Made by a program: the position numbers and the translations under genes. A DNA stretch of 64,000 nt from JAOUEA01 sp039933515 (GTDB taxonomy: Bacteria; Actinomycetota; UBA4738; HRBIN12), in assembly GCA_039933515.1 (NCBI GenBank), contig JBDTNY010000022.1, positions 18,922 to 82,921 on the forward strand. The letters run 5' to 3'. The notes under the pieces were generated by a model. It was not told where the DNA came from, made no database searches, and saw nothing but the letters and a program-made list of their open reading frames with translations. This document shows positions 7,963 to 16,665 of the stretch, one piece after another (the stretch's first letter is position 1; each line of letters begins with the position of its first letter).

Positions 7963-8409
7963 ATGACCGCCGCCCCCGTCCCCACCGTTGATCTGCCGGC
8001 CCTCGCGGCGGACCTTCGCATCTCGGTGTTCCGGACCGCCCGCAGGCTCCGGTACCAGGGCGACGCCGGGATCACGCCCACCCTTCTGGCGGCGCTCGCC
8101 ACGATCGAGCAACACGGCCCCATGACGCCGGGCGCGCTCGCCGCCCACGAGCACATCCGAAAGCCGACGACCACCCGCATCGTCGGTTCGCTCGCCGAGT
8201 TGGCGTTGATCGAGCGAACTCCCGACCCTCTTGACGGGCGCGTGTCCTGGGTGCAGATCACGCCCACGGGCCGCAAGCTCCTGCACCGTGTCCGCCGTCG
8301 CCACGACGCCTACCTGTCGGATCGCTTGAAGCGGCTGACGCCCGATGAGCTCCAGACCCTCGGCAACGCTGCCGAGATCCTCGATCGGATGACCGAGGCC
8401 GACCGGTGA
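7963..8409 (+). CDS. MarR-family transcriptional regulator
   Basis: The 148-aa winged-helix regulator shows the MarR pattern: helix-turn-helix near residues 50-75 (PMTPGALAAHEHIRKPTTTRIV) and the wing RTPDPLDGRVSWVQITPTGR. Such proteins usually repress an adjacent transporter and release DNA on binding a small phenolic or drug-like ligand. Its TGA overlaps the GTG of the following MFS gene by four bases, making that exporter the probable target. A perfect inverted repeat sits just upstream. The ATG at 7963 is preferred because earlier starts lie inside the operator. Confidence 0.9.
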   Translation: MTAAPVPTVDLPALAADLRISVFRTARRLRYQGDAGITPTLLAALATIEQHGPMTPGALAAHEHIRKPTTTRIVGSLAELALIERTPDPLDGRVSWVQITPTGRKLLHRVRRRHDAYLSDRLKRLTPDELQTLGNAAEILDRMTEADR

Positions 8410-9656
8410 GCCCGCGCGTGGATGCGGCCGTTCGCCGCACGTTCTCCTCGCTCAGCGCGTCGCGCAACTTCCGGCTGTATCTGTTCGGGCAGCTGATCTC
8501 AGCCGTCGGGACCTGGATGAACTTCACGGCGTCGGCCTGGCTCGTCCTTCGGCTCACCGACAGCGGGACGGCCCTCGGGGCGAACGTCGCCATCTACTTC
8601 CTCCCGGTTTTGCTACTCGGCGCCTACGGCGGCGTCCTGGCCGACCGCTTCGACAAGCGTCGGATCCTGATCTGGACCCAGTCGGCCTACGCGTTCGTGG
8701 CCCTGACGATGTGGGGATTCGTGGCCACCGACCTCGTCAAGGGCCACATCTGGATCGTGTTCCTCCTGTCCCTTGCCTCGGGGTTCGTGACGGCGATCGA
8801 CAATCCGTCGCGCCAGAGCTTCTACGTCGAGATGGTGGGCGAAGAGCACGTGCGGAACGCCGTGAGCTTGAACAGTGCCGCCTTCACCGGATCGAGGGTC
8901 ATCGGACCGGCGGTGGCGGGCGTGTTGATCGCCACGGTGGGGATCGCGACGTGCTTCCTGATCGACGGCATCTCCTATGTCGCCGTCCTGACGGCGCTGC
9001 TGTTGATGCGCTCGGCAGAGCTGCACCCTCAGACGCGCAGTACGCGGGAGAAAGGACACCTCGTCGCCGGCCTGAGATACGTGTGGCGAACCGACGAGCT
9101 CCGGCGGCCCTTGCTCGCGATGGCCGTGGTGTTCACGTTCGCGTTCAACTTCGCGGTGTTCGTGCCCTTGCTTGCGGATCGCACCTTCGGCGGCGACGCC
9201 GGCACGTTCGGGATGCTCTCGGCGCTGGCGGGCGTCGGGTCGTTCCTCGGGGCGATGACGATGGCGAGCCGCGCGGCGGAGCCGCAGATGCGGGATCTCG
9301 CCCTCTGGTCGGTCGCGGCCGGGGTCGCGCTCGCGATGGCGGGGCTCGCCCCCACCCTCGTGATCGCCGCGATCGCGATGGTCCCGATGGGCTTCGCGAT
9401 CATGGCCTTCATGATCACGGGCAACACGATGCTACAGCTCAGGGCGCTCCCGCAGGCGCGCGGGCGCGTCATGGCCCTCTACGGAATCGTGTTCCTAGGG
9501 TCGACGCCGATCGGGGCCCCGATCGCCGGGGTGATCGGTCAACGGCTCGGCCCGCAGGTGGGTTTCGTGCTGAGCGGCCTCGTCGCCGCCGGGCTCGGGC
9601 TGCGGCTGCTGTGGGTGAGGCGCCGCGTCGTCGAGGCGGCGCCCGTGCCGGTCTGA
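8406..9656 (+). CDS. MFS exporter, enterobactin-exporter-like (MFS_3)
   Basis: A 416-aa major facilitator with about 12 hydrophobic segments. The N-terminal pattern (FSSLSASRNFRLYLFGQLIS, then GTWMNFTASAWLVLRLTDS) and the cytoplasmic loop GGVLADRFDKRR are typical of the EntS-like drug/siderophore exporter family. It starts at GTG 8406, overlapping the marR stop. Co-transcription with MarR suggests inducible efflux of a toxic compound; the substrate cannot be read from sequence. Confidence 0.88.
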   Translation: MSPRVDAAVRRTFSSLSASRNFRLYLFGQLISAVGTWMNFTASAWLVLRLTDSGTALGANVAIYFLPVLLLGAYGGVLADRFDKRRILIWTQSAYAFVALTMWGFVATDLVKGHIWIVFLLSLASGFVTAIDNPSRQSFYVEMVGEEHVRNAVSLNSAAFTGSRVIGPAVAGVLIATVGIATCFLIDGISYVAVLTALLLMRSAELHPQTRSTREKGHLVAGLRYVWRTDELRRPLLAMAVVFTFAFNFAVFVPLLADRTFGGDAGTFGMLSALAGVGSFLGAMTMASRAAEPQMRDLALWSVAAGVALAMAGLAPTLVIAAIAMVPMGFAIMAFMITGNTMLQLRALPQARGRVMALYGIVFLGSTPIGAPIAGVIGQRLGPQVGFVLSGLVAAGLGLRLLWVRRRVVEAAPVPV

Positions 9657-9858
9657 GGGTTCTCACCGACGCGGTCGGTGCGCGGAGGGCCGACGGATCC
9701 CGGGCGGTGGCCGGTGACGGTGACCGAGGGGGGGTCGTCACCGATGCGTACGGGGAGGGGTACCGCTACCACCGCCCGGGATGTCGGGTACTGCGTGGCG
9801 CCGGGGGGCGCCATCGGGGGTCGTCCGGGAGGCTCTCGCAGCGTCCCGGACGGTCCGA

Positions 9859-10062
9859 CTAGAAGCCGGCCTTCGAACTCATCGCTCGCTCGGCGGAGAG
9901 GACGATCACGTCGCGCTCCTCCTTGGAGAAGGCGAGCATCGCCGCATACCAACTGGGCTCGTAGGCCAGTTGGCTGCAGTCCGTGCAGCTGTCCACTTCG
10001 CCTGCTCCGTGCGTCGCGTGATCGCCCATCATGTCCTCCGAGTGCCGTCTTGACTGGTGCAT
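9859..10062 (-). CDS. Small CxxC protein, function unknown
   Basis: A 67-aa soluble protein with DSCTDCSQ in the middle (a possible zinc- or redox-active CxxC) and a helical acidic C-terminal half (FSKEERDVIVLSAERAM). Two starts have plausible ribosome-binding sites: ATG 10062 after CAGGAG and ATG 10032 after GGAGGA, the latter giving 57 aa. Base usage is coding-like but the gene is short and no family is recognised. The gap 9657-9858 before it, after the MFS gene, shows nothing clear. Confidence 0.5.
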   Translation of the reverse strand: MHQSRRHSEDMMGDHATHGAGEVDSCTDCSQLAYEPSWYAAMLAFSKEERDVIVLSAERAMSSKAGF

Positions 10063-10134
10063 CGTGCTCCTGAACCGCCCAGGAATGAATACCCGAGGGA
10101 AGGGGAACCTAGCTACCACAAGCTAAGTAAGCAG

Positions 10135-10160
10135 GACTACGTACGTTGCCGTAGGTAGTC
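10135..10160. promoter_or_regulatory. Imperfect inverted repeat upstream of the small CxxC gene
   Basis: GACTACGTAC at 10135-10144 pairs with GTAGGTAGTC at 10151-10160 (9 of 10 positions). It lies 73 bases upstream of the small CxxC gene and could be an operator; the binding protein is unknown. Confidence 0.35.
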
Positions 10161-10228
10161 ATATCGTGTCAAGGGGGGTGGGGATATCGGGATGGGTCAG
10201 ATGCGAGGCGAAGATCAACGACGACAGG

Positions 10229-11692
10229 TCACTCGATCAGCTCGCGGTCGATCGTCCACGCGCCGCCCTGCTCATGGCTGCTGACGTCGATCGTCGTGCC
10301 GTCGGCCATGGCGAGCCGGAACGTGCGGAACTGCTCGCCGTCCCGCTCGACCAGCGCCGAGTGCAGGACCTCGACGGGCTCCTCCACCCCGCCCCAGACC
10401 ACGGCGCGGGGCCACGCTTCGGCGCGCGCGCCATCGTGGAACCGGAGCCGGACCTCGGGCTTGCCTCGGATCCACCGCGGCAACACGGGAGCCCACAGCA
10501 GGAAGACGACCCCGATCAGGGCGGCTGAGCCGTTCTCGCCGATCGTCGGCAACAGCACGATCGCGAGGACCGCCGCGAACAGACGCGACAGGTTGTAGGC
10601 GACGTCGTAGACCGCGAACACGCGTCCGCGCAGGCCGTCTGGGACGGCCTCCTGCACCATCGTGTCGACCGGGATCTTCTTCCAGGCGAACGAGAGCCCG
10701 ATCGCGAAGCTCGTGATCAGCACGGTCCAACGGTCGAGGAACAGGCTCACTGCCAGGAGCGAGATCCCGCCGAACACGAACGACCACGCGACGATCCGGT
10801 CGCGGGCGAAGCGTCGGTCGAGCCGCCCAACGGTGGCGAGCCCGATGAACACACCCACGCCGCCGGCTCCGATCAGCCACGAGAACGACCCCACGCCCTC
10901 GCCGAATCGCTCCTTGAACACCACGAGGGCCAGCACGAGCACGAGGCCCTGGCCCATCTGATCCACCGAGATCGAGGCTATCGGGCCGATCGCGCGCGGC
11001 GTGCGGACGATGTGCTTTATGCCCTCGGTGAACTCAACCACGACGCGCACGATCTGATGGCGGAGCAGCTCGGGCGCCTCCGGAAGCTGGTGCGGCCGCA
11101 GGTCGCTTCGGATCGTGACCGCGATCGCCGACGCGACGAGCCACGCGGTTGCGGCGAGGGTGACGATCGTGCCGTTGCCGAAGGACTCGGAGACGAGCCC
11201 GCCCGTGAACACGCCGACGAGCAGCGCGACGGTCCCGCCGACCGTGGCGACGGAGTTCGCCGCCAGCAGGTCTTCGGTGGGGACGAGTCGTGGCACGACC
11301 GCCTGGGCCGTGGCCAGGAAGAACCGGTTCACCGAGGTGACCCAGAGCGCGCCCGCGTAGAACAGCACGGCCCGCCGATCGGGGTTCAGTAGCACTAGGA
11401 ACGCCGGCGCGGCGCGGAGCAGCGGCGCGACGATCATGATCCTCCGGCGCGACCAACGGTCGATGAAGACGCCTGCGAACGGCCCGAGGATCGAGAACGG
11501 CACGATCACGATGGCCGATGCGAGCGCGAAGCCGGCCGCGGTGGTGGCCCGGTCCGGAGAGAAGGCGAGCGAGGCGACGAGGGCAGCTTGGATGAGCCCG
11601 TCCGCGGTCTGGCTTACGAGCCGGATCCCGAGGAGCCGCCGGAAATCCGCGTGGCGCAGCGCATCGCGCACGCTCCCTATCCTGCCGGCCAT
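10229..11692 (-). CDS. MFS transporter with C-terminal soluble extension
   Basis: The 487-aa protein has about 12 transmembrane segments of the MFS_3 drug-exporter type (RLLGIRLVSQTADGLIQAAL at the start, AGVFIDRWSRRR in loop 2-3). After the last helix a soluble tail of about 80 residues follows, ending in a short beta-rich stretch (FRTFRLAMADGTTIDV, GGAWTIDRELIE) that is unusual for the family and may be a small regulatory or binding domain. The ATG at 11692 aligns the first helix as expected. No regulator is adjacent. Confidence 0.85.
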   Translation of the reverse strand: MAGRIGSVRDALRHADFRRLLGIRLVSQTADGLIQAALVASLAFSPDRATTAAGFALASAIVIVPFSILGPFAGVFIDRWSRRRIMIVAPLLRAAPAFLVLLNPDRRAVLFYAGALWVTSVNRFFLATAQAVVPRLVPTEDLLAANSVATVGGTVALLVGVFTGGLVSESFGNGTIVTLAATAWLVASAIAVTIRSDLRPHQLPEAPELLRHQIVRVVVEFTEGIKHIVRTPRAIGPIASISVDQMGQGLVLVLALVVFKERFGEGVGSFSWLIGAGGVGVFIGLATVGRLDRRFARDRIVAWSFVFGGISLLAVSLFLDRWTVLITSFAIGLSFAWKKIPVDTMVQEAVPDGLRGRVFAVYDVAYNLSRLFAAVLAIVLLPTIGENGSAALIGVVFLLWAPVLPRWIRGKPEVRLRFHDGARAEAWPRAVVWGGVEEPVEVLHSALVERDGEQFRTFRLAMADGTTIDVSSHEQGGAWTIDRELIE

Positions 11693-11751
11693 AGGTCGAG
11701 CGTACCCGCGCGGGGTACGGAAACGGGACCCCGCATGCCGATACCACCTGG

Positions 11752-13317
11752 GTGCGACGAACGCTATTCCTGCTGCCCGCAGTGATGCTCGCGGCCTCCT
11801 TCGTGGTGGCCGGCCGAAGCCTGCCCTCACTCGCGGTGGCGCCCGGCGGGAACGGCCTGATCGCCTTCGAATCCGACCGCGACGGCGATCTCGATATCTT
11901 CTCGATCCAACCTGACGGAACCGTGCTGACGAAGCTCACGCAGAACACCGTCGCGGATCGCGACCCGGCCTGGTCACCAGACGGCTCACATATCGCGTTC
12001 GTGCGCGACGGGTGTACGGGAACATGCCGGAACCTCTGGGTGATGAACGCCGACGGAACGGGCGAGCTGCAGATCACGAACGAGCCCTCGAGCGTGGCCG
12101 ACGCCAACCCGGCATGGTCGCCCGACGGGACCACGCTCGTCTTCGCACACCCGACGAACAACGCCGGTCAGTACTACAAGCAGATCTGGTCGGTCCCGGC
12201 GGCCGGCGGGGCGCTCACGCAGCTCACCGCGGCCGCCTTCGCGAGCTGGTCGCCGGATTGGTCTCCCGACGGCTCCAGGATCGTATTCACCTCGACCCGC
12301 GCCGGGGATGCCGCGATCTACACGATGAACGCCGACGGCAGCGCCCAAACGAAGGTTTCGTTCGCCGGGGCCACCGCGCCGCCGGCCTTCCTGCTCGGCG
12401 GCCCTTCGTGGTCGCCCGACGGTACGACGTTCGCGTTCCATGGCGCCGACAGCGCCACGCTCGACGTGCCCAGGCTGCTGCTGTCGGGCGCCGACGGCGC
12501 GGACACCCGCACCATCTACGACCCGGCCGGCGAGGTGTATCCACCCTCGTGGGCGCCCAACGGCAACAAGTTGGTCGTCACGGTGAACACGGGGAGCGGC
12601 GCGGTGACGAACATGCAGGTGTACGTCGTGAACCCCTCGACGGGCGCAGCTACGGCGCTCGCCGCCTCCGCTTCGGTGGAGCAAAACCCCAGCTGGCAGC
12701 CGGGGATCGCTCTTTCCCCGACGACGACCCCGAGTGCGTCCGCGAGCTCCAGTGCGTCGGCGTCCGGGTCGACCTCAGCCTCACCCCCACCGCCCGACGG
12801 GATCCAGGTGGCGGTGACCGACGATGTCTTCACACCGGCGACCGTCGATATCCCACGTGGCGGGACCCTGGTGTTCGACCACATGGGGCCTTCGCACCAT
12901 ACGGCCACCGACGCGACCGGGATGCTCCTCTATGACTCGGGCTCGGTCGACGAGTCGAGCCCGCCAACCTGGTACACGTTCGAGGCGGCCGGGGTCTATC
13001 CGTTCACCTGCCTGCTGCATCCGTTCATGGGTGGACGGGCGCGCGTGCCGCTACGCGCGGCGCCGGTCACCGGGACCCTCGGGAGGATCAGAACCGTCAC
13101 GTGGGCGACCGGCCCAGCGCCCGGAGGGTTCGTCTTCGACGTGCAGCTCCGACGCCCTAGCCAGGGATGGACCTCGTGGAGGAAAGCCACTCCGTGGCCC
13201 TCGGCCTCGTTCCACGCCGACGCGGGAACGGGCGGCTACCGCTTCCGTGCCCGGCTCCGCGAGGTGGGGGTCGCGGCATCGAGGTGGTCGCCGGCCGTCG
13301 CGATCCGCGTGGGTTAG
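11752..13317 (+). CDS. Exported TolB-like beta-propeller fused to a cupredoxin
   Basis: The 521-aa product starts with a signal peptide (MRRTLFLLPAVML...). Residues 30-310 hold repeated PD40/TolB blades, recognised by the recurring PAWSPDGS/T signature. A Ser/Thr/Pro linker (about 318-345) leads to a cupredoxin domain at about 350-430 with putative type 1 copper ligands His in SHHTAT and Cys, His and Met in TCLLHPFM. A final 85 residues look like an Ig/fibronectin-type module (FDVQLRRPSQGWTSW). The GTG at 11752 is the only start that gives the signal peptide. The combination of propeller and blue-copper site suggests an extracellular electron-transfer or copper-binding role, by inference. Confidence 0.85.
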   Translation: MRRTLFLLPAVMLAASFVVAGRSLPSLAVAPGGNGLIAFESDRDGDLDIFSIQPDGTVLTKLTQNTVADRDPAWSPDGSHIAFVRDGCTGTCRNLWVMNADGTGELQITNEPSSVADANPAWSPDGTTLVFAHPTNNAGQYYKQIWSVPAAGGALTQLTAAAFASWSPDWSPDGSRIVFTSTRAGDAAIYTMNADGSAQTKVSFAGATAPPAFLLGGPSWSPDGTTFAFHGADSATLDVPRLLLSGADGADTRTIYDPAGEVYPPSWAPNGNKLVVTVNTGSGAVTNMQVYVVNPSTGAATALAASASVEQNPSWQPGIALSPTTTPSASASSSASASGSTSASPPPPDGIQVAVTDDVFTPATVDIPRGGTLVFDHMGPSHHTATDATGMLLYDSGSVDESSPPTWYTFEAAGVYPFTCLLHPFMGGRARVPLRAAPVTGTLGRIRTVTWATGPAPGGFVFDVQLRRPSQGWTSWRKATPWPSASFHADAGTGGYRFRARLREVGVAASRWSPAVAIRVG

Positions 13318-13379
13318 GCGGCCTCGGCTCCGCTCGTCCGCGGTACCGTCGTGATGTCGACGCGACGAGAGGGGATCCG

Positions 13380-14153
13380 ATGGCCCGCTTCAAAGTGGGG
13401 GCGCAGTTCCACCCGCAACACACGACGATGGATGTGCTGCGCGCCGGGTGGCGAGAGGCCGAAGCCCTGGGCGTCGATTCGCTCTGGACCTGGGATCACT
13501 TCTATCCGCTCTACGGTGAGTTGGACGGGGCGCACTTCGAGGGGTGGTCGCTCCTGGCGGCCATGGCATGCGACACCGAGCGCGCCGAGTTCGGGATGCT
13601 CGTGACCTGTAACTCGTACCGGAACCCCGAGCTCCTAGCCGATATGGCGCGCACGATCGACCACCTGAGCCACGGCCGCCTGATCCTGGGGGTCGGATCG
13701 GGATGGTTCGAGCGCGACTATGACGAGTACGGGTACGAGTTCGGCACGGCGATCGGGCGCCTACAGGCGCTCGAAGCCTCGCTGCCGCGGATCGAAGCGC
13801 GCCTCGCGAAGCTCGACCCGCCGCCCGCCCGCTCACCGATGCCACTCCTGATCGGCGGCAGCGGAGAGAAGGTGACGCTGCGGCTCGTCGCAGAGCACGC
13901 CTCGATGTGGAACAGCTTCGGCCCACCCGAGACGTACGCGAAGAAGAACGCGATCCTCGACGAGTGGTGCGAGCGGAGCGGGCGGGATCCCAAGGAGATC
14001 GAGCGCACCGTGCTCATCGAGGGAGCCGACGACGTCGTCAACGCCGACGCCTACCTCGAGGCGGGGGCGCAACACCTCATCGTGGGGCTCGGCACGACCG
14101 ACGATACGCCGTTCGACCTGGCGCCGGTGCGCGCGCTGCTCGACGCGCGCTAG
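13380..14153 (+). CDS. LLM-class (F420-dependent type) flavin oxidoreductase
   Basis: A 257-aa luciferase-like TIM-barrel oxidoreductase. Hallmarks are the N-terminal KVGAQFHPQ, LWTWDHFYPL, the segment TCNSYRNPELLADMARTIDHLSHGRLILGVGSGW, and PLLIGGSGEK with RLVAEHA near residue 170. Actinobacterial members typically use coenzyme F420 for hydride transfer to small organic substrates; whether this one uses F420 or FMN cannot be settled from sequence. The ATG at 13380 follows GAGAGGGGA. Confidence 0.88.
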   Translation: MARFKVGAQFHPQHTTMDVLRAGWREAEALGVDSLWTWDHFYPLYGELDGAHFEGWSLLAAMACDTERAEFGMLVTCNSYRNPELLADMARTIDHLSHGRLILGVGSGWFERDYDEYGYEFGTAIGRLQALEASLPRIEARLAKLDPPPARSPMPLLIGGSGEKVTLRLVAEHASMWNSFGPPETYAKKNAILDEWCERSGRDPKEIERTVLIEGADDVVNADAYLEAGAQHLIVGLGTTDDTPFDLAPVRALLDAR

Positions 14154-14184
14154 GACGCGTAGGCGTGCGCGGTAGCTGCGCGGC

Positions 14185-15333
14185 TCAGACGGTCGGCTGG
14201 GTCTCGCGCGTGTCCACGATCTGGATCGCCTGCTGGTGGCGCTGCTGCGCCTCGAGGTCGGCCGGCTTCCCGCCGATGTAGGCCTCCACCATCTTGTGGG
14301 CCTCCTCGTCGGTGAACTGCACCGGCGGCGACTTCATGAAGTACGACGATGGCCCGATCAGCGGACCGCCGATCCCGCGATCGAGCGCGAGCTTCGCGCA
14401 GCGCACCGCGTCGATGATCACGCCGGCCGAGTTCGGGGAGTCCCAGACTTCGAGCTTCATCTCGATCGTCAGGGGGATGTCGCCGAAGTTGCGGCCCTCG
14501 AGCCGGATCATGGCCCATTTGCGGTCCTCCAGCCACGGCACGTGGTCGCTCGGCCCGATATGGATGTTCTCCTTCGAGAGCGGCTCCTCGAGCTGGGATT
14601 GCACCGACTGCGTCTTCGAGATCTTCTTCGAGATGAGGCGCTCGCGCTCGAGCATGTTCATGAAGTCCATGTTGCCGCCGAAGTTCAGCTGGTAGGTGCG
14701 GTCGAGCTCGACCCCGCGGTCCTCGAAGAGCTTCGCGAGCACGCGGTGCGTGATCGTCGCCCCCACCTGGGACTTGATGTCGTCGCCGACGATCGGCACG
14801 CCGGCGTCGCGGAACTTCTTGGCCCACGCGAGGTCGCTCGCGATGAACACCGGGAGCGCGTTCACGAAGGCCACGCCGGAATCGAGCGCGCATTGCGCGT
14901 AGTGCCGCGCTGCCTGCTCGGAGCCCACAGGCAGGTAACACACGAGCACGTCGGCGGCCGTGTCCTTCAGGACCTGCACGACATCGACCTCGGGCGCGTC
15001 GGACTCGGTGACGACCTGGCGGTAGTAGACCCCTAGGCCGTCGAGGGTGCGTCCCTTCTGTACGGTCACGCCGATCGGCGGCACGTCGGAGAACTTGATC
15101 GTGTTGTTGGGCGCCGTGAAGATCGCCTCCGCGACGTCCTTGCCGACCTTCGCGGCATCCACGTCGAACGCGGCGACGACCTCGACGTCGCGGACGTGGT
15201 ACCCGCCCAGCTCGACGTGCATCAGACCGGGGACGCGGTCCTCGGGGCTGGCGTCCTTGTAGTACTCGAGGCCCTGGACCAGCGACGAGGCGCAGTTCCC
15301 CACGCCCACGATCGCGATGCGAACCTTGCTCAT
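14185..15333 (-). CDS. ino1: Inositol-3-phosphate synthase
   Basis: The enzyme converts glucose 6-phosphate to 1D-myo-inositol 3-phosphate using NAD, feeding phosphatidylinositol and mycothiol synthesis. At 382 aa it matches the actinobacterial form. Residues 5-20 hold the NAD-binding GVGNCASSLVQG; further family signatures are PVFIASDLAWAKKF, GDDIKSQVGATITHR with an active-site Lys, and LNFGGNMDF. An AAGGAG site precedes the ATG. It lies downstream of padR with a 4-base ATGA overlap, so the two form an operon and PadR is a likely repressor. Confidence 0.95.
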   Translation of the reverse strand: MSKVRIAIVGVGNCASSLVQGLEYYKDASPEDRVPGLMHVELGGYHVRDVEVVAAFDVDAAKVGKDVAEAIFTAPNNTIKFSDVPPIGVTVQKGRTLDGLGVYYRQVVTESDAPEVDVVQVLKDTAADVLVCYLPVGSEQAARHYAQCALDSGVAFVNALPVFIASDLAWAKKFRDAGVPIVGDDIKSQVGATITHRVLAKLFEDRGVELDRTYQLNFGGNMDFMNMLERERLISKKISKTQSVQSQLEEPLSKENIHIGPSDHVPWLEDRKWAMIRLEGRNFGDIPLTIEMKLEVWDSPNSAGVIIDAVRCAKLALDRGIGGPLIGPSSYFMKSPPVQFTDEEAHKMVEAYIGGKPADLEAQQRHQQAIQIVDTRETQPTV

Positions 15334-15902
15334 GACGTGTGCTCCTTCCTGCGGAGCGAACGTCGCTCCGATGGGGTGGTCGTGGTACGTGATCGCTCTG
15401 CCGTCAGCAGGCCGTCGACCCACGCGAGATCGGACTCGGTGGCTGAACGGCCGTGCTCCATCAGCGAGAGCGTGTAGTCGTCGACGCGCACGCGGGTCGT
15501 GCGCAGCGAGTCGCTGATCGTGTTGAGTCGCTCCTCCAAGGTCGTCCGGCGACGCTCCAGAAGTCGGATCCGGGTCTCGGGCGGGAGGTAGCGGAAGAAC
15601 GCGAGTCGGACCCGGAACCGGGTGTCCTCGGTCGAGTTGTCGTGCGGGGTCTCCTGGAGCATCTCCAGGAAGGCGACCTCGCCCTGCTGGGTGATGCGAT
15701 AGACATGCTTGCGGCGCCCCGCGGCGGGCTGTTCGCCATCGACCTCGATCGCGCCGCTCTGCTCGAGTCGGCGAAGGGTCGGGTAGAGGGAGCCGTAGGA
15801 GACCCGCCAGAACCCCCCGAGCGCGTATCCCAGCTCGCGAGAGAGTTGGTAGCCGTGCATCGGCTGCTCTTTGAGGAGGCCGAGGATCGCGAGCTCGAGC
15901 AT
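15330..15902 (-). CDS. PadR-family transcriptional regulator
   Basis: A 190-aa PadR winged-helix protein. The N-terminal domain reads MLELAILGLLKEQPMHGYQL, then YGSLYPTLRRLEQSGAIE and the wing GRRKHVYRIT; a C-terminal helical Vir-like dimerisation region (residues 90-170) contains the RIRLLERRRTTLEERL coiled helix. The first gene of the padR-ino1 operon. Three copies of an ATATATCG/CGATATAT motif lie 35-69 bases upstream of its start and are the best operator candidates. The pairing of padR with ino1 is also found in mycobacteria. Confidence 0.9.
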   Translation of the reverse strand: MLELAILGLLKEQPMHGYQLSRELGYALGGFWRVSYGSLYPTLRRLEQSGAIEVDGEQPAAGRRKHVYRITQQGEVAFLEMLQETPHDNSTEDTRFRVRLAFFRYLPPETRIRLLERRRTTLEERLNTISDSLRTTRVRVDDYTLSLMEHGRSATESDLAWVDGLLTAERSRTTTTPSERRSLRRKEHTS

Positions 15903-15936
15903 CTGGTGTGGGCCCTTCCGGGGTCGAGTGACGGTT

Positions 15937-15971
15937 CGATATATCGCAAGCATATATCGCTTCGATATATC
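15937..15971 (-). promoter_or_regulatory. AT-rich repeated operator/promoter of padR-ino1
   Basis: CGATATATCG (15937-15946, self-complementary), ATATATCG (15952-15959) and CGATATATC (15963-15971) are spaced 12-15 bases apart, an isolated AT-rich block in GC-rich DNA. PadR proteins typically bind ATAT-containing palindromes, so autoregulation is likely; this region must also hold the promoter. Confidence 0.6.
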
Positions 15972-16054
15972 TATACCCGGCGACCGGCGGAGGCGTCAAC
16001 CATACGAATGGCCGTTGGGAAGCGCGGCCGCTTCAGAGAAGATGTCCTCTGGAG

Positions 16055-16288
16055 GTGACCGAGATCCGCCAGCCCCCCATCCACGTCCCCCGGGCCGTCT
16101 ACGACGAGCTACGTACGGTCGCGCTCGTATCCGGGATCGATGTCGACGAGCACGTGGCGCGCGCCCTGCGCGCCTATCTCGCCGACGGCGGCCACCACGC
16201 CGCGGTCACGGGGTTCGCGGAGCGGGCCCGGCAGCGCCATCGTGGCGCGCTCGACCTGCTCGCAGCGCCATCGCGATCGCGTACCTGA
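16055..16288 (+). CDS. Small antitoxin-like ribbon-helix-helix protein
   Basis: A 77-aa protein starting at GTG 16055 behind CTCTGGAG. The N-terminal half (IHVPRAVYDELRTVALVSG, then DVDEHVARALRAYL) has the strand-helix-helix spacing of ribbon-helix-helix antitoxins, while the C-terminal tail is basic. It directly precedes and overlaps a Doc-like reading frame, the standard antitoxin-toxin order. Assignment rests on size, fold pattern and neighbour. Confidence 0.6.
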   Translation: MTEIRQPPIHVPRAVYDELRTVALVSGIDVDEHVARALRAYLADGGHHAAVTGFAERARQRHRGALDLLAAPSRSRT

Positions 16289-16665
16289 GCGCCGCCGACG
16301 TCGAGTCGATCGCCTCGACCGAGGTAGGGGCTGGCGGCGCCTGCGACGCCGGGGCGCTGCGGGCGGCCGTGGAGCTCCCGGGCTCCCGCGATGGGGACCG
16401 CGACGCCTATCCGGGCATCCATCTGAAGGCGGCCGCGCTGCTCGAGGCCCTCGTGCGGTTGCGACCCTTCGAGCGGGGCAACGACCAGGTGGCCCTGCTG
16501 GCCGTCACCGTGTTCTTGAACCTGAACGGCTGGGATCTCGAGGCGGAGCCCGACGAGCTTGCACTCCTGACCCGGATGTGCGCCCAAGGCCGATTGCCGA
16601 TGTTCGATATCGCAGCAGGGCTCGAATCGGCGACCGTCAGACTTTCGCTGGAGGAGGAGGAGTGA
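16276..16665 (+). CDS. Doc/Fic-like toxin with degenerate active-site motif
   Basis: The reading frame resembles Doc (death-on-curing) toxins: YLSAADVESIAS at the start, HLKAAALLEALVRL, then RPFERGNDQVALLAVTVFLNLNGWDL. In active Doc/Fic proteins the motif is HPFxxGNxR; here the catalytic His is Arg, and the Lys/Arg after GN are Asp/Gln. No ATG, GTG or TTG exists in frame between about 16042 and the conserved region, so the true start is unclear; I placed it at an ATC codon overlapping the antitoxin end, about 129 aa. It may use a rare start, be fused by frameshift, or be decaying. Its 3' end overlaps the convergent MFS gene by 29 bases. Confidence 0.5.
   Translation: MAYLSAADVESIASTEVGAGGACDAGALRAAVELPGSRDGDRDAYPGIHLKAAALLEALVRLRPFERGNDQVALLAVTVFLNLNGWDLEAEPDELALLTRMCAQGRLPMFDIAAGLESATVRLSLEEEE

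Noticed and set aside
15937..15971. AT-rich repeats as a replication origin or DnaA boxes
   Set aside because: Only three short ATATATCG copies, no DnaA-box consensus, and position fits a regulator promoter.
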